A stretch of DNA of 64,000 nucleotides from Clytia hemisphaerica (GCA_902728285.1 CACVBU010000671.1:1177421-1241420); one strand, 5' to 3'. Counted from the first letter of the stretch, positions 1 to 11,128 are shown. Translations and numbers: made by a program. The notes: generated by a model from the letters alone, not told the origin.

Positions 1-363
1 AAGTTTCCAACCCCCACCTGAAAAAGGTTTTTGACTGTTTTAACAATTTTGAGGGTAAGCAAGGTTAATCACTTGAAAATAATTTCTATGCTTTTTATAC
101 TTCATACATCTTTTGTTATAATTATTAGACTTGGGAAGAAATAGATTTTTACTGTCAATGTATATGTTTATGATGAGCAGGGTTGAAAGAAAGTTTTTGA
201 GTCAAAATAAGAAAACTAGTAAATAAACTCTCCAACCCCCACCTGAAAAAAGTCACCCCCACCTGTATAGGGTAACCCCCACCTAAGATTTGTGAGCAGG
301 CTAACCCCCACCTGCTTAAATTGTTCTGAAAACCTCCAACCCCCCCTAAAGTTAGGGGGGGTT
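1..363. repeat. C-rich repeat with dispersed CCCCCACCT motifs and terminal hairpin
   Basis: The motif AACCCCCACCT or CACCCCCACCT occurs near positions 8-20 and then repeatedly between about 230 and 320, in otherwise AT-rich sequence. At about 338-363 the motif turns into a hairpin in which a run of C (AACCCCCCCTAA) faces a run of G (TTAGGGGGGG). The complementary strand has several G4-6 runs, so G-quadruplex formation is possible (inference). No coding potential is seen. The left edge is cut by the window, so it is unclear whether this is the end of a larger mobile element or a promoter-proximal repeat. Confidence 0.55.
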
Positions 364-608
364 CCCACTATGAGAGACTACCCCGGACGCCCCAGACAGC
401 CCGCACAGTCGCTTTTTATAGAATCGCTGACCGCACGGGCTTTTTTCTAATTCATTGAAATATTCTTCCGTGGACAAACGCCGTCTTCCAAAAGATCTTG
501 TAATGTCCTGATTTTGGCGTTTCGTGTGTGAGGCCTGTATTTGAACCTTAAATCTCAAGCGTGGTTTGTTCAGCAATCAAATTCTAAAATCTAACCGAAA
601 GCTGAAAA

Positions 609-633
609 ATGGATCCTGATCAGACAGAGAAAG
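609..633 (+). CDS. possible first coding exon, product unknown
   Basis: A short ATG exon (M-D-P-D-Q-T-E-K) begins at 609 and is followed at once by a good splice donor, GTAAGT, at 634. The upstream 250 bases are less AT-rich than the surroundings and could be a 5' leader. I could not find a convincing second exon: an open stretch near 1881-1930 has an acidic reading (E-Y-D-D-E-I-R-R-K) but no clear acceptor. The call therefore rests only on an ATG plus a donor and is weak. Confidence 0.2.
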
Positions 634-758
634 GTAAGTAAAGTTAGTTTTTTTATTTTTAATTAATTTATTAACCTTGCCTAGTTTATAAAAAAAATCT
701 CTCACTTTTTTTAAATTTCACTGATATACGTCCAGGGTAAATTTATGGCGCAAAAATT

Positions 759-835
759 GGGGCCCCGGACGTAAGTCCGGGGAAAAAGTTATTTTTTTCA
801 GACCCCAGACATTTGCCCCGGACTGTCCGGGGCAT
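759..835. repeat. pair of GC-rich hairpins in AT-rich DNA
   Basis: Two hairpins share the same stem. The first is CCCCGGAC-GTAA-GTCCGGGG near 762-781 and the second is CCCCGGAC-T-GTCCGGGG near 817-833. About 35 AT-rich bases separate them, so the copies can also pair with each other. They look like the inverted ends of a very small element or a folded regulatory RNA or DNA; which one cannot be decided from sequence alone. Confidence 0.6.
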
Positions 836-1106
836 AGGCAGGGTCGTACTTAAGAATTTTTCAAAGCTCGATTATTTATCAATTATCTATTGATCAAGTC
901 TATCGATTTGTTAACGATCGATAATTATTCAATATATGATCGATAAGTAATTGATAGTTGGATCTAGTCGATATATGATTGTTATATGTGATCGATAGCT
1001 TGGAAATAAGCGATAGCTAATCGATACTGGAGATTTTTTGAAGGTCTGATTATCAATCGTTTATACCAGATAATCAATGTCTAATCCAACGATTACTTAT
1101 CGATTA
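836..1106. other. non-coding stretch rich in ATCGAT/CGATA words
   Basis: No gene is seen. The stretch is unusually rich in ATCGAT, CGATAA and TCGATA words, many of them self-complementary, giving dense short palindromes. A related but distinct TCGATT/AATCGA-rich composition occurs at about 4080-4220 and inside the MITE at 62618-62954. Confidence 0.45.
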
Positions 1107-1410
1107 TTTACATAGAATGCACCCCCCTCCTGAGCTTGGGCAGGGGGGGGGCGCTAAACCATTTTTGCTTGATTGGGGGCTGTATTTTTCAAAAAATACT
1201 GTATGCTAGCTTGCTAGGGGGGCTTATTGTTATGTAATAGAACTGAGGGGGCAGACCTGATAGGTTTAAGATATTTCAAATCATGTTGAAAATCTTTGCT
1301 GTGGTTGTAGTTGCTGTCGGTTTTATTCCTCTTGAAAAAAATTATTTTTTATTACTAATTTCCTAAAAAGTGCTGGGGGCGGCGACCCCTCTGCACACTT
1401 TTATCAATTA
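1107..1410 (+). repeat. dispersed repeat, copy 1
   Basis: This segment begins AGAATGCACCCCCC and ends ACCCCTCTGCACAC. It is matched in the same order and orientation at 58500-58853. Shared words include TGATTGGGGG, TGTATTTTTCAAAAAA, the GCTAGCTTGC core and AATAGAACTG. No open reading frame is present and the ends are not clear inverted repeats, so this is a non-coding interspersed element of unknown class. Confidence 0.7.
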
Positions 1411-2505
1411 CTTTTGTTTATCGATTAATTAAGCCTGGAATAACAAAAGTTACTCCAGTATTACCTTTTTACTTTCAAAAAAGTATCAGAAATTCAACTT
1501 TTTTCCTTATTTTTAAGTTAAATGCCTCAGAAATTCACCCATTTTCAACTTTTGCTTCAGAAATTTTACATTTTCGAAGAAGTTTTTTTCCTTTGGAAAA
1601 TCTGTGTCATCCACCAGGCCCAATGAACAGACAAATTTGGGAATGGCCCAATATGCAATACATTCACTGGCTCTGCAGTATTGTTTAAGAACAATAGAAT
1701 GTTTAGCATAATGTGAGCCTAATATAGGGGTAGACACTTTTGCTTAGATAGAAAAAAAAATTTACTGTAGCTGCCTTGCTTAGTTTTTGGAATTTTTAGT
1801 GGTCTAGATTTTGAGGTTTCTAGAATTATTTATTTATAATAAATATAATATTCAATAATTTAATTATTGAATTTATTTATAATGAAACTGAAGATATTGA
1901 GTACGATGATGAGATAAGGAGAAAATATGGTTATTTTTTAAAATCTGAGAATGTCTGTTTGTCTAGTTGTGTGTGTATCTGGAGATTTAAAAATGGTCCA
2001 ATTTGACTGAAATTTTGCACACTTGATCCTTTGGTTATGTTTTATTCCAATTTTTGACACAATACACAAAAGTGGACATGATTGCCCACTGTGCCATCCC
2101 AACCCTCTCTTAAAAATGTGTTCCGGGGAAGAAAGAGTAATGCAAATTTGTAAATGATTCCAAGCAAGAAATAATTTGTTTGTATATTTAAAAAGAAAAT
2201 ATTTTGCTGCAGACAAAAATTGTTTAGTGCTTCATAATCTTTACTTTAAGTAATTGAAGTCAAGAAGTCAACCATAACACTGAAATATTTGTCCTCCATA
2301 CTCATAATAAACAATATAGCATTTTTAAAAAGTACCCACTCCCAAAGAAGTGATTTTTTTCTGGAATCTTATTGTCAGGGGGCCTGACACTATGAGCAAT
2401 AAGCATCACGATAAATTTCACAATCTCTTTTATAGTAATAATTTCATGTTCAGATTTGGCATTCTCATGGGTTATGGATTAATTTGATGATTTGATTAGT
2501 TTGTT
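1411..2505. other. intergenic, no supported gene
   Basis: AT-rich sequence with no open frame that has coding character. The short antisense frames here lack recognisable motifs. It may contain the 5' end of the element that carries the transposase at 2506, but I found no matching inverted repeat downstream of that gene. Confidence 0.4.
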
Positions 2506-3687
2506 ATGGCTGACCTTGAAGAGTTAGTTCGTCAATACTTCAATCGTGGTTATAGTTATGCTGAAATAATATCTACACTTAGAGAACTTCACCAGTGCAC
2601 TATTAGTATTAGAAAACTTCATCGCATCCTTAGAGGACTTAATCTGTACCGAAGAAAACACAGTAGCGATACTCGAGAAGTTATTTCTTTCATTGAACAA
2701 GAACTTAAACAAAGTAGTTCTTTGCTTGGTTATCGACTGATGCATCAAAAGTGCATTCAAAGGGGATTTCGGATCTCAAGAAAAAATGTTGCTCTTATTT
2801 TGAAATCTTTTGATCCAGAAGGTGTTCAACATAGAACTAGGCGTGTATTGAAAAGAAGACAATATTGGTCTCGAGGTCCAAACTATGTTTGGCACCTCGA
2901 TGGTTATGATAAGTTAAAACCCTATGGATTCTCCATACATGGGGCAATTGATGGATTTAGCAGATGCATTTTGTGGTTAGAAGTTGTATTTTCAAACAAA
3001 GATCCAGCATTAGTAAACAACTTCTATTTAGAGACTGTACAAAAAATATCAGGCGTACCAAGAAAGGTAGTTGGTGACAGGGGCACAGAAAACATCTACA
3101 TTGCTGCATCTCAAAGATTTTTGACAAGGTTTGACATTGATAGGGGAGGTGGTGAACAAAGTTTCAAATATGGAAGATCGGTATCAAATCAAAGGATTGA
3201 GGCATGGTGGTCAATGCTAAGAAGGACTTGCACTAATTGGTGGATTAATTTTTTCAAAGATCTTATTGAACGGGATATCTTTGACACATCAAATATAATA
3301 CATTGTGAATGTATAAAGTTTTGTTTTTATTTGTTACTTCAACAAGATTTGGATAAAACAAAAGAGCTTTGGAATAATCATCGAATAAGACCATCAATAA
3401 ACACAGATAGACAAACTCGACCTGCTGGAAGACCAAACATTCTTTATTATACACCTTCAGTTTCTGAGCCCTCAATAACTGATTACAAATTTCAATTGGA
3501 TCAATCAGACTACAACATAGTGAAAGATGTATGCACTAAAGATATTAATAGAGGCTTTATTTGTTCTAATGAATTCTATGAACTTGCTCTTATAATCATG
3601 CAAGAGTATTCTCTTCAACTACCTAATAGCACAACCGAGGGAGTGCAGCTGTACAATGCTCTTGTAGAACATATCAATAGAATTTGA
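2506..3687 (+). CDS. intact DDE transposase/integrase-like protein, 393 aa
   Basis: A single uninterrupted frame of 393 codons. Residues about 8-50 look like a helix-turn-helix DNA-binding region (R-G-Y-S-Y-A-E-I then I-R-K-L-H-R-I-L-R-G-L). Residues 70-115 resemble the HTH-like linker of IS3-type transposases (L-G-Y-R-L-M-H-Q, S-R-K-N-V). An integrase-fold core follows, with candidate catalytic acids D132 (W-H-L-D-G-Y-D), D191 (V-G-D-R-G-T-E-N) and E232 (Q-R-I-E-A-W-W). The D191-E232 spacing of 40 residues is close to the usual DD(35)E. The C-terminal 150 residues are unassigned. Such proteins cut and paste DNA in the nucleus. All three acids and the whole frame are preserved, so this copy could be recent or domesticated. 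An AATAAA signal follows the stop at about 3689. Terminal repeats were not found, so membership in the eukaryotic IS3-like (IS3EU) or Ginger-like groups is only a suggestion. Confidence 0.85.
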   Translation: MADLEELVRQYFNRGYSYAEIISTLRELHQCTISIRKLHRILRGLNLYRRKHSSDTREVISFIEQELKQSSSLLGYRLMHQKCIQRGFRISRKNVALILKSFDPEGVQHRTRRVLKRRQYWSRGPNYVWHLDGYDKLKPYGFSIHGAIDGFSRCILWLEVVFSNKDPALVNNFYLETVQKISGVPRKVVGDRGTENIYIAASQRFLTRFDIDRGGGEQSFKYGRSVSNQRIEAWWSMLRRTCTNWWINFFKDLIERDIFDTSNIIHCECIKFCFYLLLQQDLDKTKELWNNHRIRPSINTDRQTRPAGRPNILYYTPSVSEPSITDYKFQLDQSDYNIVKDVCTKDINRGFICSNEFYELALIIMQEYSLQLPNSTTEGVQLYNALVEHINRI

Positions 3688-3689
3688 AA

Positions 3690-4414
3690 ATAAATTTGTA
3701 CAACTTTATTTTCATTTTATTTTATTTTTGCTCATTTTCTGAGATTTCAAATTTGGTCAAGGGCAGTACAAGGTGGCTACTACCCATAAGGGAGCTGATT
3801 TTGTGGAGCTAATTTTTTTAGTGTAAAACTAGGCCAGAACTTTTTTATTCTCTGGTTTACGGATCCGCCAACCCTATTTTTGCAATTAAATTTAAAAATA
3901 AAATAAAATTGAGATTTCAAAGTTTTATTTTTTGTCATAATCCTGACATTAGGAGAGAATTGTATCAAAGATAAAAAAGTAACTAAAATTTTGGTTCAAT
4001 TGATAAGAGATTCAAGCTGATAGGCAACAGAAAATTAGAAGGTTTTATTATTTTACTTTTATTTTTTTCTCCAGGGGGTACCAATCGAACTATTCAATTG
4101 ACCGAATCAATCGAAGTCAATCAAACGATTGGATTCAATGATTGAGTTCAATTGGATTTGATTGCTTTAAATTAATCGATTGATTCAATTTTAATTTGTT
4201 CGAATTTGATTTTGGTTGTATTCGATCTGTATTTGAGTGAATCCAATTTAGTTTTCAATTGTAAATTTGGTTTAGTATTCCATTAAGTTTAACTAATACT
4301 TTATTGTTTTTTTTTTTAATGAAAGTGTACTTGACCTTTGATTTGTATTGGACCTCTGATTTAATTTGCTCAAATTGCTTGATTTCGACCAATTTAAGAT
4401 CAACCAAATCATTT
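3690..4414. other. intergenic with TTGATT/AATCGA-rich segment
   Basis: No gene. Positions about 4080-4270 are built from short words such as AATCGA, TTGATT and CAATTG in both orientations, giving dense self-complementarity. The remainder is plain AT-rich sequence. Confidence 0.4.
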
Positions 4415-4976
4415 CAGGGGGGGTCTTGCAGTTACTCCTTGACACTATGTGGAGTAACTGCAATTTTGGACCTTTTCTACAGACACCACCACCCTTGCAG
4501 TTATTCCATAGTGTACTAACTGATTTTACCCTCAAAATTGGTGTATACCACCCCCAAAAGTGCCAAATTTGGCAATTTTTTCAATGAATTCCTCATTTTT
4601 GATACCATTTTACTGGGTTCGTCTTATTAACGACCGTTCAAGAGTTATATATCTCAATTATTTTCCAAGTTTGTTAAAGTATCTTTCATGCCTTGATTGA
4701 AGCAAAAATTTTGTGATTTTTTCTGACTTTTGAAGAAAATGTTTTGAATTTTTTTACTTCCGGAATTTTTAAAAATCTAAAATTTTAAGTGAAAAATTGA
4801 AAAATGTGCTCACTTAGTACACCATATCCTACCAAAATCAACAATTTTGGGCTTAGGCACCACCCATGTTGCAGTTAGTCCACTGGTGGAGTAACTGTTT
4901 TCCCAAATTTTGGTTTATATACCACCACGGTAGTAACTGTCATAGTGTTTATATAATAACTGCATGACCCCCCCTG
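4415..4976. mobile_element. hAT-like MITE, 562 bp, with target duplication
   Basis: Inverted ends begin CAGGGGGGGTC at 4415 and finish GACCCCCCCTG at 4976. The similarity continues inward through TGCAGTTA and ACTATG blocks. The seven bases ATCATTT occur on both sides (4408-4414 and 4977-4983), consistent with a target-site duplication. CAGGG ends are typical of hAT elements, although hAT normally duplicates 8 bp. The interior holds repeated GGAGTAACTG-type words and no reading frame, so it is non-autonomous. Confidence 0.75.
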
Positions 4977-5078
4977 ATCATTTGCTTATAAAAAATAGTG
5001 TAATCTTCATTATTCTTCAATTTATAGGATTCATATTAAAATATAATATTTTATTTAGAGCAAAAATCATTAATAAGT

Positions 5079-8000
5079 ATGACAAGCAGAAGTGAAAGTC
5101 TCAAAAAGGTACAAAAGTTGTTATGTTGTAATTCTTCTGAAAATATTTTGCTGTGTTTGAATGAATTTGCATTTTAAAACTACCTTATTGGAACTAATTC
5201 TCACGGGAGTTAATTTTGTTTTTAAAAATTTGACCCCGTAAAATACAATTTTTTCCAATTTTATTGAAAAATTTGAAAATTCCCTAGGAAAATGAAATAA
5301 ATTTGTCCAAAAAGGGCAAAACCGCGAAAAATTAAAAACCCATGAAATGTAATTTTTCCTATTTTTTTTCGGCCGCAAATGTTAGTCCCAAAAACTCATT
5401 ATTAACCTTATTCCTTTCATCAGTTTCCTATTTCTTTACATTGATTTCATTAGAAAATTTAAGCATTAATAGTTATACGTATCCCAGATCTGACGTAACC
5501 GTTTTCTGTAAAACACATAAGTATCTATCTTTATCTGTACTCTATTTTTAGGTCTCCTCTTACCTAGAGCAGCTTGGACTAGACAATCTGATTCAGATTT
5601 TTATGGCTGAAAAGGTAATAATATTTGCAAGAAAAGTTTGCATGAAATTCAACTAATTAGTAAACAACTTTTGGAAAATTCTTAGATCAGTTTATTCGCA
5701 TCAACTTGAGGGCTTTCGGGCATATTTTATGTCAGATCAATTTCACGTTTACTTTATGGTAGCCTCAAAATATGGACTTCACCCTTTTTCTGAGTAAAAT
5801 AGATTTGATGATACTTTTCTGTATTTTTCATTTCACAGTTTGATGAAACCGCAATAACAAACGCTGGGGATGATGTGTTAAGAGAGCTTGGAATGGAAGC
5901 CGTGGGAGATCGAATTCGTATTCGTGCCATGTGCAAACAGTCACAAATCACAGATCTTGCAAACAAGAAGACTCAATTAAAGAAACTTTTAACCACAGGC
6001 GCCTCGTCACGTAAGAAAGAACATAAAACGAGAATCTTGTATGTATCTTGGAAGCATTTCGATAAGAAACAGAAAAAGTACCAGCTAGTGAAATCCAGAA
6101 AAGGAGGTGGTTTAGTAAAATTGACCTTTTTGCCTTCTGATGATAAAAATACAATCCACAATGCCATTGTTAAACATTTCGTCGATAACCAAAAAGGCGT
6201 CTTAGATGATAACAAAGATGCCTATTTTTTCAATCTAATGAATGAAAAAGAAGATCCAATAACTGATATTCTAGAATTTCCTGACGGAGCAAGGGAACAG
6301 TTTACTTTTAATGGCTATTTAGCCATAAGTAAACAGACAAGACCAAAGATGTTCCTGTATTCAAAGCAGAAGTCTTCTCAACAGAGGATCTTATCCCATT
6401 ATACTTTTTCAAAAGATGAAGATAGCGACGATGAAAGTGATGATGAAAATGAGACTGACAATGCTTCTTTTTCAAGAGGAAATTCTTCCTCTCCTTTTAA
6501 TCATATTCCCTCTTCGCATTCCACTCCCAACCCAGTTGAAGGTTCTCACTTGATCGGGTCTAGTGAGGAAAGACGTCAAATAAACCTTGAAATTGAACGG
6601 GCCTACCAAGCGTCTCTGGCTTCTGATCGTGGTAGAGACCGTGATGGGGAAAGCACTGAAGGTGATAAAAACCTTACTCAAGAATGAGAAATGATTGCTC
6701 AGGAACAACATGAACAGGAACTCATTGAGCGTAACATGTTGGAACGTGAACGTATTGAGCGGGACCGAATTGAAAGGGAACAAGCTGACAATGGCGAACA
6801 AGATGCAAACAACGAACGTGATGCTCAACGAATAATTGAAAATAGAAAGACTCTTGTGAAACCAGAGCCAGGCTTGGATCAACCTTGTGTTTTGGTTCGG
6901 GTCCGGCATCCAGTAAAAGGTACTGTAAATCGATTATTCTTGGAGGAGGAGAGAATGATGCAGGTGTACTTCTGGATTGGATCGTTATCCGAAACTCCTC
7001 TATTTTTTGTCCTCAAGGACTGCGATAATAATGATTGTTACCCAGATGATAAGATCCGGCAGGGAGTATACAACATGGCCACAAGCCATTAATATGTCAA
7101 GGGATGGGGAAGTGGTCTTTAAGGAGTTTGGTTTATTTGAAAATGCTGTTGGCAGTGAAGATTCTGTTGACCCTGCAGACTCTCAACACACTGACCTTGA
7201 AAATGCTGATTCCAAGAACGCTGTTGACACTACAAAAGCTTACGAAAATCTTAGAGCTGTCATCATAGTCGAAAGAGAGAAAATGAAAAATGAAGAACTT
7301 TTTATAGTTGGAAGAAAATCTATTGTCAATGACATGTTCAATGTATATGAAGATTCTAATCCTGATTCTACACGGTTTGTTTTTGAGTTTAAAAATGAGG
7401 ACGGTTCGGGGGACGGTGTGAACCGTGATGCATACACCACATTCTATAACGAAATTTATGAATTGTTTGAGGGGAACGCCGAATGCATTCCCACGCACAA
7501 GCTTGACCCCCCTAAATTGAAAACACTTGGTAAAATTATTACTCATGGCTTTCTCTGCCATGACGTATACCCGATAAAAATATGTCAAGTATCTTTGAAA
7601 CAACAGCTATTTGGTGAAGATGGTGTTGCCGAAGATGACTTAATCAAATCCTTTCACAGATTTTTACCTCTCTCGGATAGCAACCTTTTTAAAGGACTCG
7701 AAAATGGAGAGGATATTTCGAAACAATCTATTATTGATGTTTTATCGGATGCAGGCATATATGAAATGCCAAAGAAAGAAAATATTCGAAGGCTAACCAT
7801 TAGGGCCGCACACTTGCAGTTGATACGAAAAGCCTGCTTTGAAATGAGTAAAATTGTTGAAGGGATGGGCGATTTTTGGATTCATATGACTCCTGGATCT
7901 TTTGACTCGATTTATCTTACTACCATTCCCAATTCCGAAACTTTCATTCAAGCTTTAGAACCTGAAGAACTTTGCCGGGGTGATATGAAAGTTTCACTTT

Positions 8001-8281
8001 GGCTTTATCGTTTTGTTCGCTCATTGGAGTTTGAGGATCTACTTAATCTGGTACGTTTTATTACAGGTACACATTCATTGCTGCCAGGTGATAAAATAAA
8101 AGTAACATTTGTCAACAGACCCTTGAACCACTTATTACCTGAATCAAGAATGTGTTTCAAGATATTATTCCTGCCACGTGGATTTTTAAACTTCACTGAC
8201 TTTCGAAGAGACATGTTAAAAGCAATCAGAAATGAGGAACTCTACACCGTTTCTGACAACTTTAATGACCTTGTGTCTTAA
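5079..8281 (+). pseudogene. SAM-HECT E3 ubiquitin ligase-like gene, three exons, interrupted by a stop and a frameshift
   Basis: Exon 1 is 5079-5108 (ATG, donor GTACAA), exon 2 is 5552-5614 and exon 3 starts at 5839. Both introns are phase 0. The spliced start encodes a SAM domain (Y-L-E-Q-L-G-L through L-R-E-L-G-M-E-A-V-G-D-R). A basic linker, an acidic serine-rich segment (6410-6500) and a charged coiled coil (6690-6830, repeated E-R-x-R-I-E) follow. The C-terminal half is a HECT domain (about 7270-8281); its C-lobe keeps a cysteine in R-M-C-F-K-I-L-F-L-P (codon 8153-8155) at the position of the thioester cysteine. HECT enzymes pass ubiquitin from an E2 to a substrate. Two lesions are seen: an in-frame TGA at 6685-6687 with the frame open on both sides, and a +1 shift near 7050-7065. 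The gene is therefore a recent pseudogene, or the assembly has two errors. It resembles the G2E3-like SAM-HECT families of marine invertebrates. Confidence 0.8.
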
Positions 8282-10483
8282 ATTTGTTTTTATTGCATAA
8301 TTCATTTGTCTGTTATTTTTGTTGCAATTACTGCCACTCAAGATATGAGTCTGCTTTATTATTTTTTGTTTTTCTGTTATATTTAGCCTTATGATGGGAC
8401 TACTGGGATTACATACTATTTTTTGTTATTGCTTTCCAGTTTTCCTAAAAGATTTTGCCTGTTATATCATATATTACTATTCTTAATTACAGGACTACTG
8501 GCAGGATTGTATACTATTGATACTTGATGCTGTCCTGAAAGATGTGCTTGTTTAATTTGTTATTCTTTAGGACTGGAATACTGGTTGCCTGCTAGTTTTC
8601 CTGAAAGATTTTGCTTGTTTTACTTTGTTTTTGTTCTGAGCCTTATTTTGTTTGGCTTTCAATGATTTTCAAAGGTGTTTCGGTACATAACCTTAAACTG
8701 GAATGAATTTTATGCTATTTAAAAGCATTTTAATTAATAGCTCTTTATCAGTTTTTTCAACCTTTCAACCTTATAAGCTTTTTTTAAGTGAGTTTTTAAA
8801 CTTTAACGTTTCAGAAATCTTCTGTCTTTTTTTTATTATAAATCAAGCTCGATTTAGACGCTATGATTTTACTTTTTATCCATTTTGATCTCCATATATA
8901 TTTTTACATATTTTATTTTGTATACTTTTTTACTTTTCAGACGATTCAGACTATACGAAGTACTATTAGAGAGTCTTGAATTAGCCCTGTAGGTCAATAA
9001 TATACACTTTTATTTGAACATCTTTAACCTGGATGTGCATGATTGCTAGAATGTTAATTTTTGAAAAATTAAACTGAGAGAATTTACTCGTCCAGACAAT
9101 TTAGCATTTATTTTTTCATGAAAGTTATTGCGCTCAAAAAGTTAGGTATAGTTTTTATTGTTTTTGATCTTATATGCATTATATATAGTTCCTTTGGAAA
9201 GATATACAATACATGTTTTGTTGTGTTTACTTTAATGTCTTCATATCCTTCATATCCTTCATTTCATTTTAAGTGTTTGCATAATATGCCTTACGGGAAG
9301 AAATTTCCGCCGAATTTAAATCTTGCATTTTTTTCTTTGAATGTTTATTTGCACTCACTAATTCTCGGAATAATCTCAAATTTCTTCTATTTTTATTTTA
9401 GGCTCAGAAATATAGAAAAATCTACTAACACAACTTTATAATTATCGAATCTACAATGTTAAAACTTGTTGGAATTTGTTCTGACCCAGATCGACTTAAG
9501 AATCTTCTGGTTCTCGGAAAACTGAGCTGCGCAAATCGTCCTTGTTTTCCAAGATGAAATAAAATAGAATGATGATAATAATTGTGATATAGCGATTACT
9601 TCTTTTGACAGAAGCCAATATCTTTCTGGAATCGTTCAAGCTCATCGATATCTTTGGATTTCGTTTTAAAGATTCTTCGTACGCTTAATGCTGAGAAATA
9701 TTTTATTGAAAATTTTCCAGTGTCGAAGATGGTTGATTTTCGTTGGATTTTATTTTGGTATAATTTACGATTGCGATAAATGGAACTTTATGTGGAAAAT
9801 GGTCATCACGAGAATGATAGGTCTTTTTCAATTGAGCAAAAATAATTCGACTATCGTTCAAAATTGGGAAACGAAGAACTCAAAATACGACATTGCTTAC
9901 TGATACAGTGTTATTCAAGTGTATGCAGACATTTTAGAAATTGACATTTCATCAGCAAAGCATTCGAAGCGTGTTGGAAAAAATTGTCCAGTTAATAGGT
10001 TTCTTTTGTTGTCGCTATAAAAAATTTGCATAATTAGCGTGTTCTGACAAAATTCTTTTGTTTCAAGCCTGATTATGCGCAAACTGTTTAAGGCTTAGGC
10101 CTCATACGAAATTGTACCTATATATTCTTAGTGATTCTACTGATATAATCGCATTATGACTGCACCATTATATGGAAAGCTTGAGCTCGAGAAAATTATA
10201 ACTTCATCTTGATTTTACTCAATTTCTGACAGTTTTACAAGAATCAATTTGATATCATTGCGTTAAGAATTTCTTTTGCTATACATTGGTAAAAAAATCG
10301 ACCCTTATTCTCAAAAAATGAACTAGTAATTGATGAAAAAGGAAAAACAAATTTTCATTTTTATCGTCAAATCATGAAGAAACTGTCCGATTTGTATGGC
10401 GAGCCGTCTTTTCTGATTTTCATTTAATGATCTAATCAACGTTTTTACAATAGAATTTTTTTTTTCAATAGAAGTGATCGTTG
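8282..10483. other. 2.2 kb AT-rich intergenic sequence
   Basis: No gene is supported. The first 350 bases may be the 3' end of the HECT gene; CTGAAAGATTTTGC/CCTAAAAGATTTTGC-type phrases and GACTACTGG phrases recur between 8395 and 8600, suggesting a short degenerate repeat. Frames at 9118 and 9688 are low-complexity and hydrophobic without motifs. Confidence 0.4.
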
Positions 10484-11128
10484 AACCAACGGATTAGAAT
10501 AGGTGGATTAAGAACTCATAGAAAACACTCCTCGTTAGGTTATCAAACTTTTTTACGAGTTTGCTAGCAATTAAAACTTGATAAGTTGTAAAAAAGTTGT
10601 AAAAAATCATTACTTTCAACATTTTCATTGGTCATTACGTATCACGTGGTACATTTTAAATAAGAAAATGCACTTTTTTAGCCCTTTCTATCCAATGCAG
10701 AAATTAGCCAAATAATTTGAAATTTATTTTCCTAATTCTAAATACAGTCTTCTTTCACCAGTATGCAACCCATTCGTGACCCATCGATAGTTTCTTAGTT
10801 ATAGACCATACGTTAATTTTCACTTATCTGAAGATTGCCATTGACAAAAGATTAAAAATTTACATTAAAACTGGTCTAGCGTTTGTTGATGCTAAAACTT
10901 AAGTGCAGGATTTAAAATATTTGCAAAATCATCAAAATTGATCGAATCATAGGACAAATTCGTTTTCGAAACTGTATAAATTGGAAAATTGTTCTTATAA
11001 AAACAATGAAAAACTAAACGAGGAGTGCGCAGAGTCATTTACAGATTTTTCTTGTAACAATGAGAAGACAATGGATCTCTCTTGGGAGCAACGAGAGAAG
11101 TTAATCCACCTATTCTAATCCGTTGGTT
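10484..11128. mobile_element. MITE with 28-bp perfect terminal inverted repeats
   Basis: The 28 bases at 10484-10511 (AACCAACGGATTAGAATAGG then TGGATTAA) are the exact reverse complement of 11101-11128. TTGAA lies at both outer edges and may be a target duplication, though its boundary overlaps the repeat. A second inverted pair lies inside (ACTCCTCGTT near 10530 against AACGAGGAGT near 11018). There is no open frame, so it is a non-autonomous DNA transposon of about 645 bp. Confidence 0.85.

Noticed and set aside
1881-2000. Second exon for the 609 start
   Set aside because: An acidic reading exists, but no acceptor in a suitable phase and the downstream part looks like a generic repeat.
2506-3687. 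Bacterial insertion-sequence contamination
   Set aside because: The sequence context is AT-rich animal DNA with MITEs on both sides, codon use is similar to the neighbours and an animal-type polyadenylation signal follows.
6472-6909. 145-codon antisense frame
   Set aside because: Opposite the acidic and coiled-coil part of the SAM-HECT gene; low-complexity shadow.
7133-7603. 156-codon antisense frame
   Set aside because: It lies opposite the HECT domain coding sequence and has no motif; it is a shadow.
9118-9903. Short sense frames as small genes
   Set aside because: Hydrophobic, AT-driven composition without start context, motifs or splice signals.
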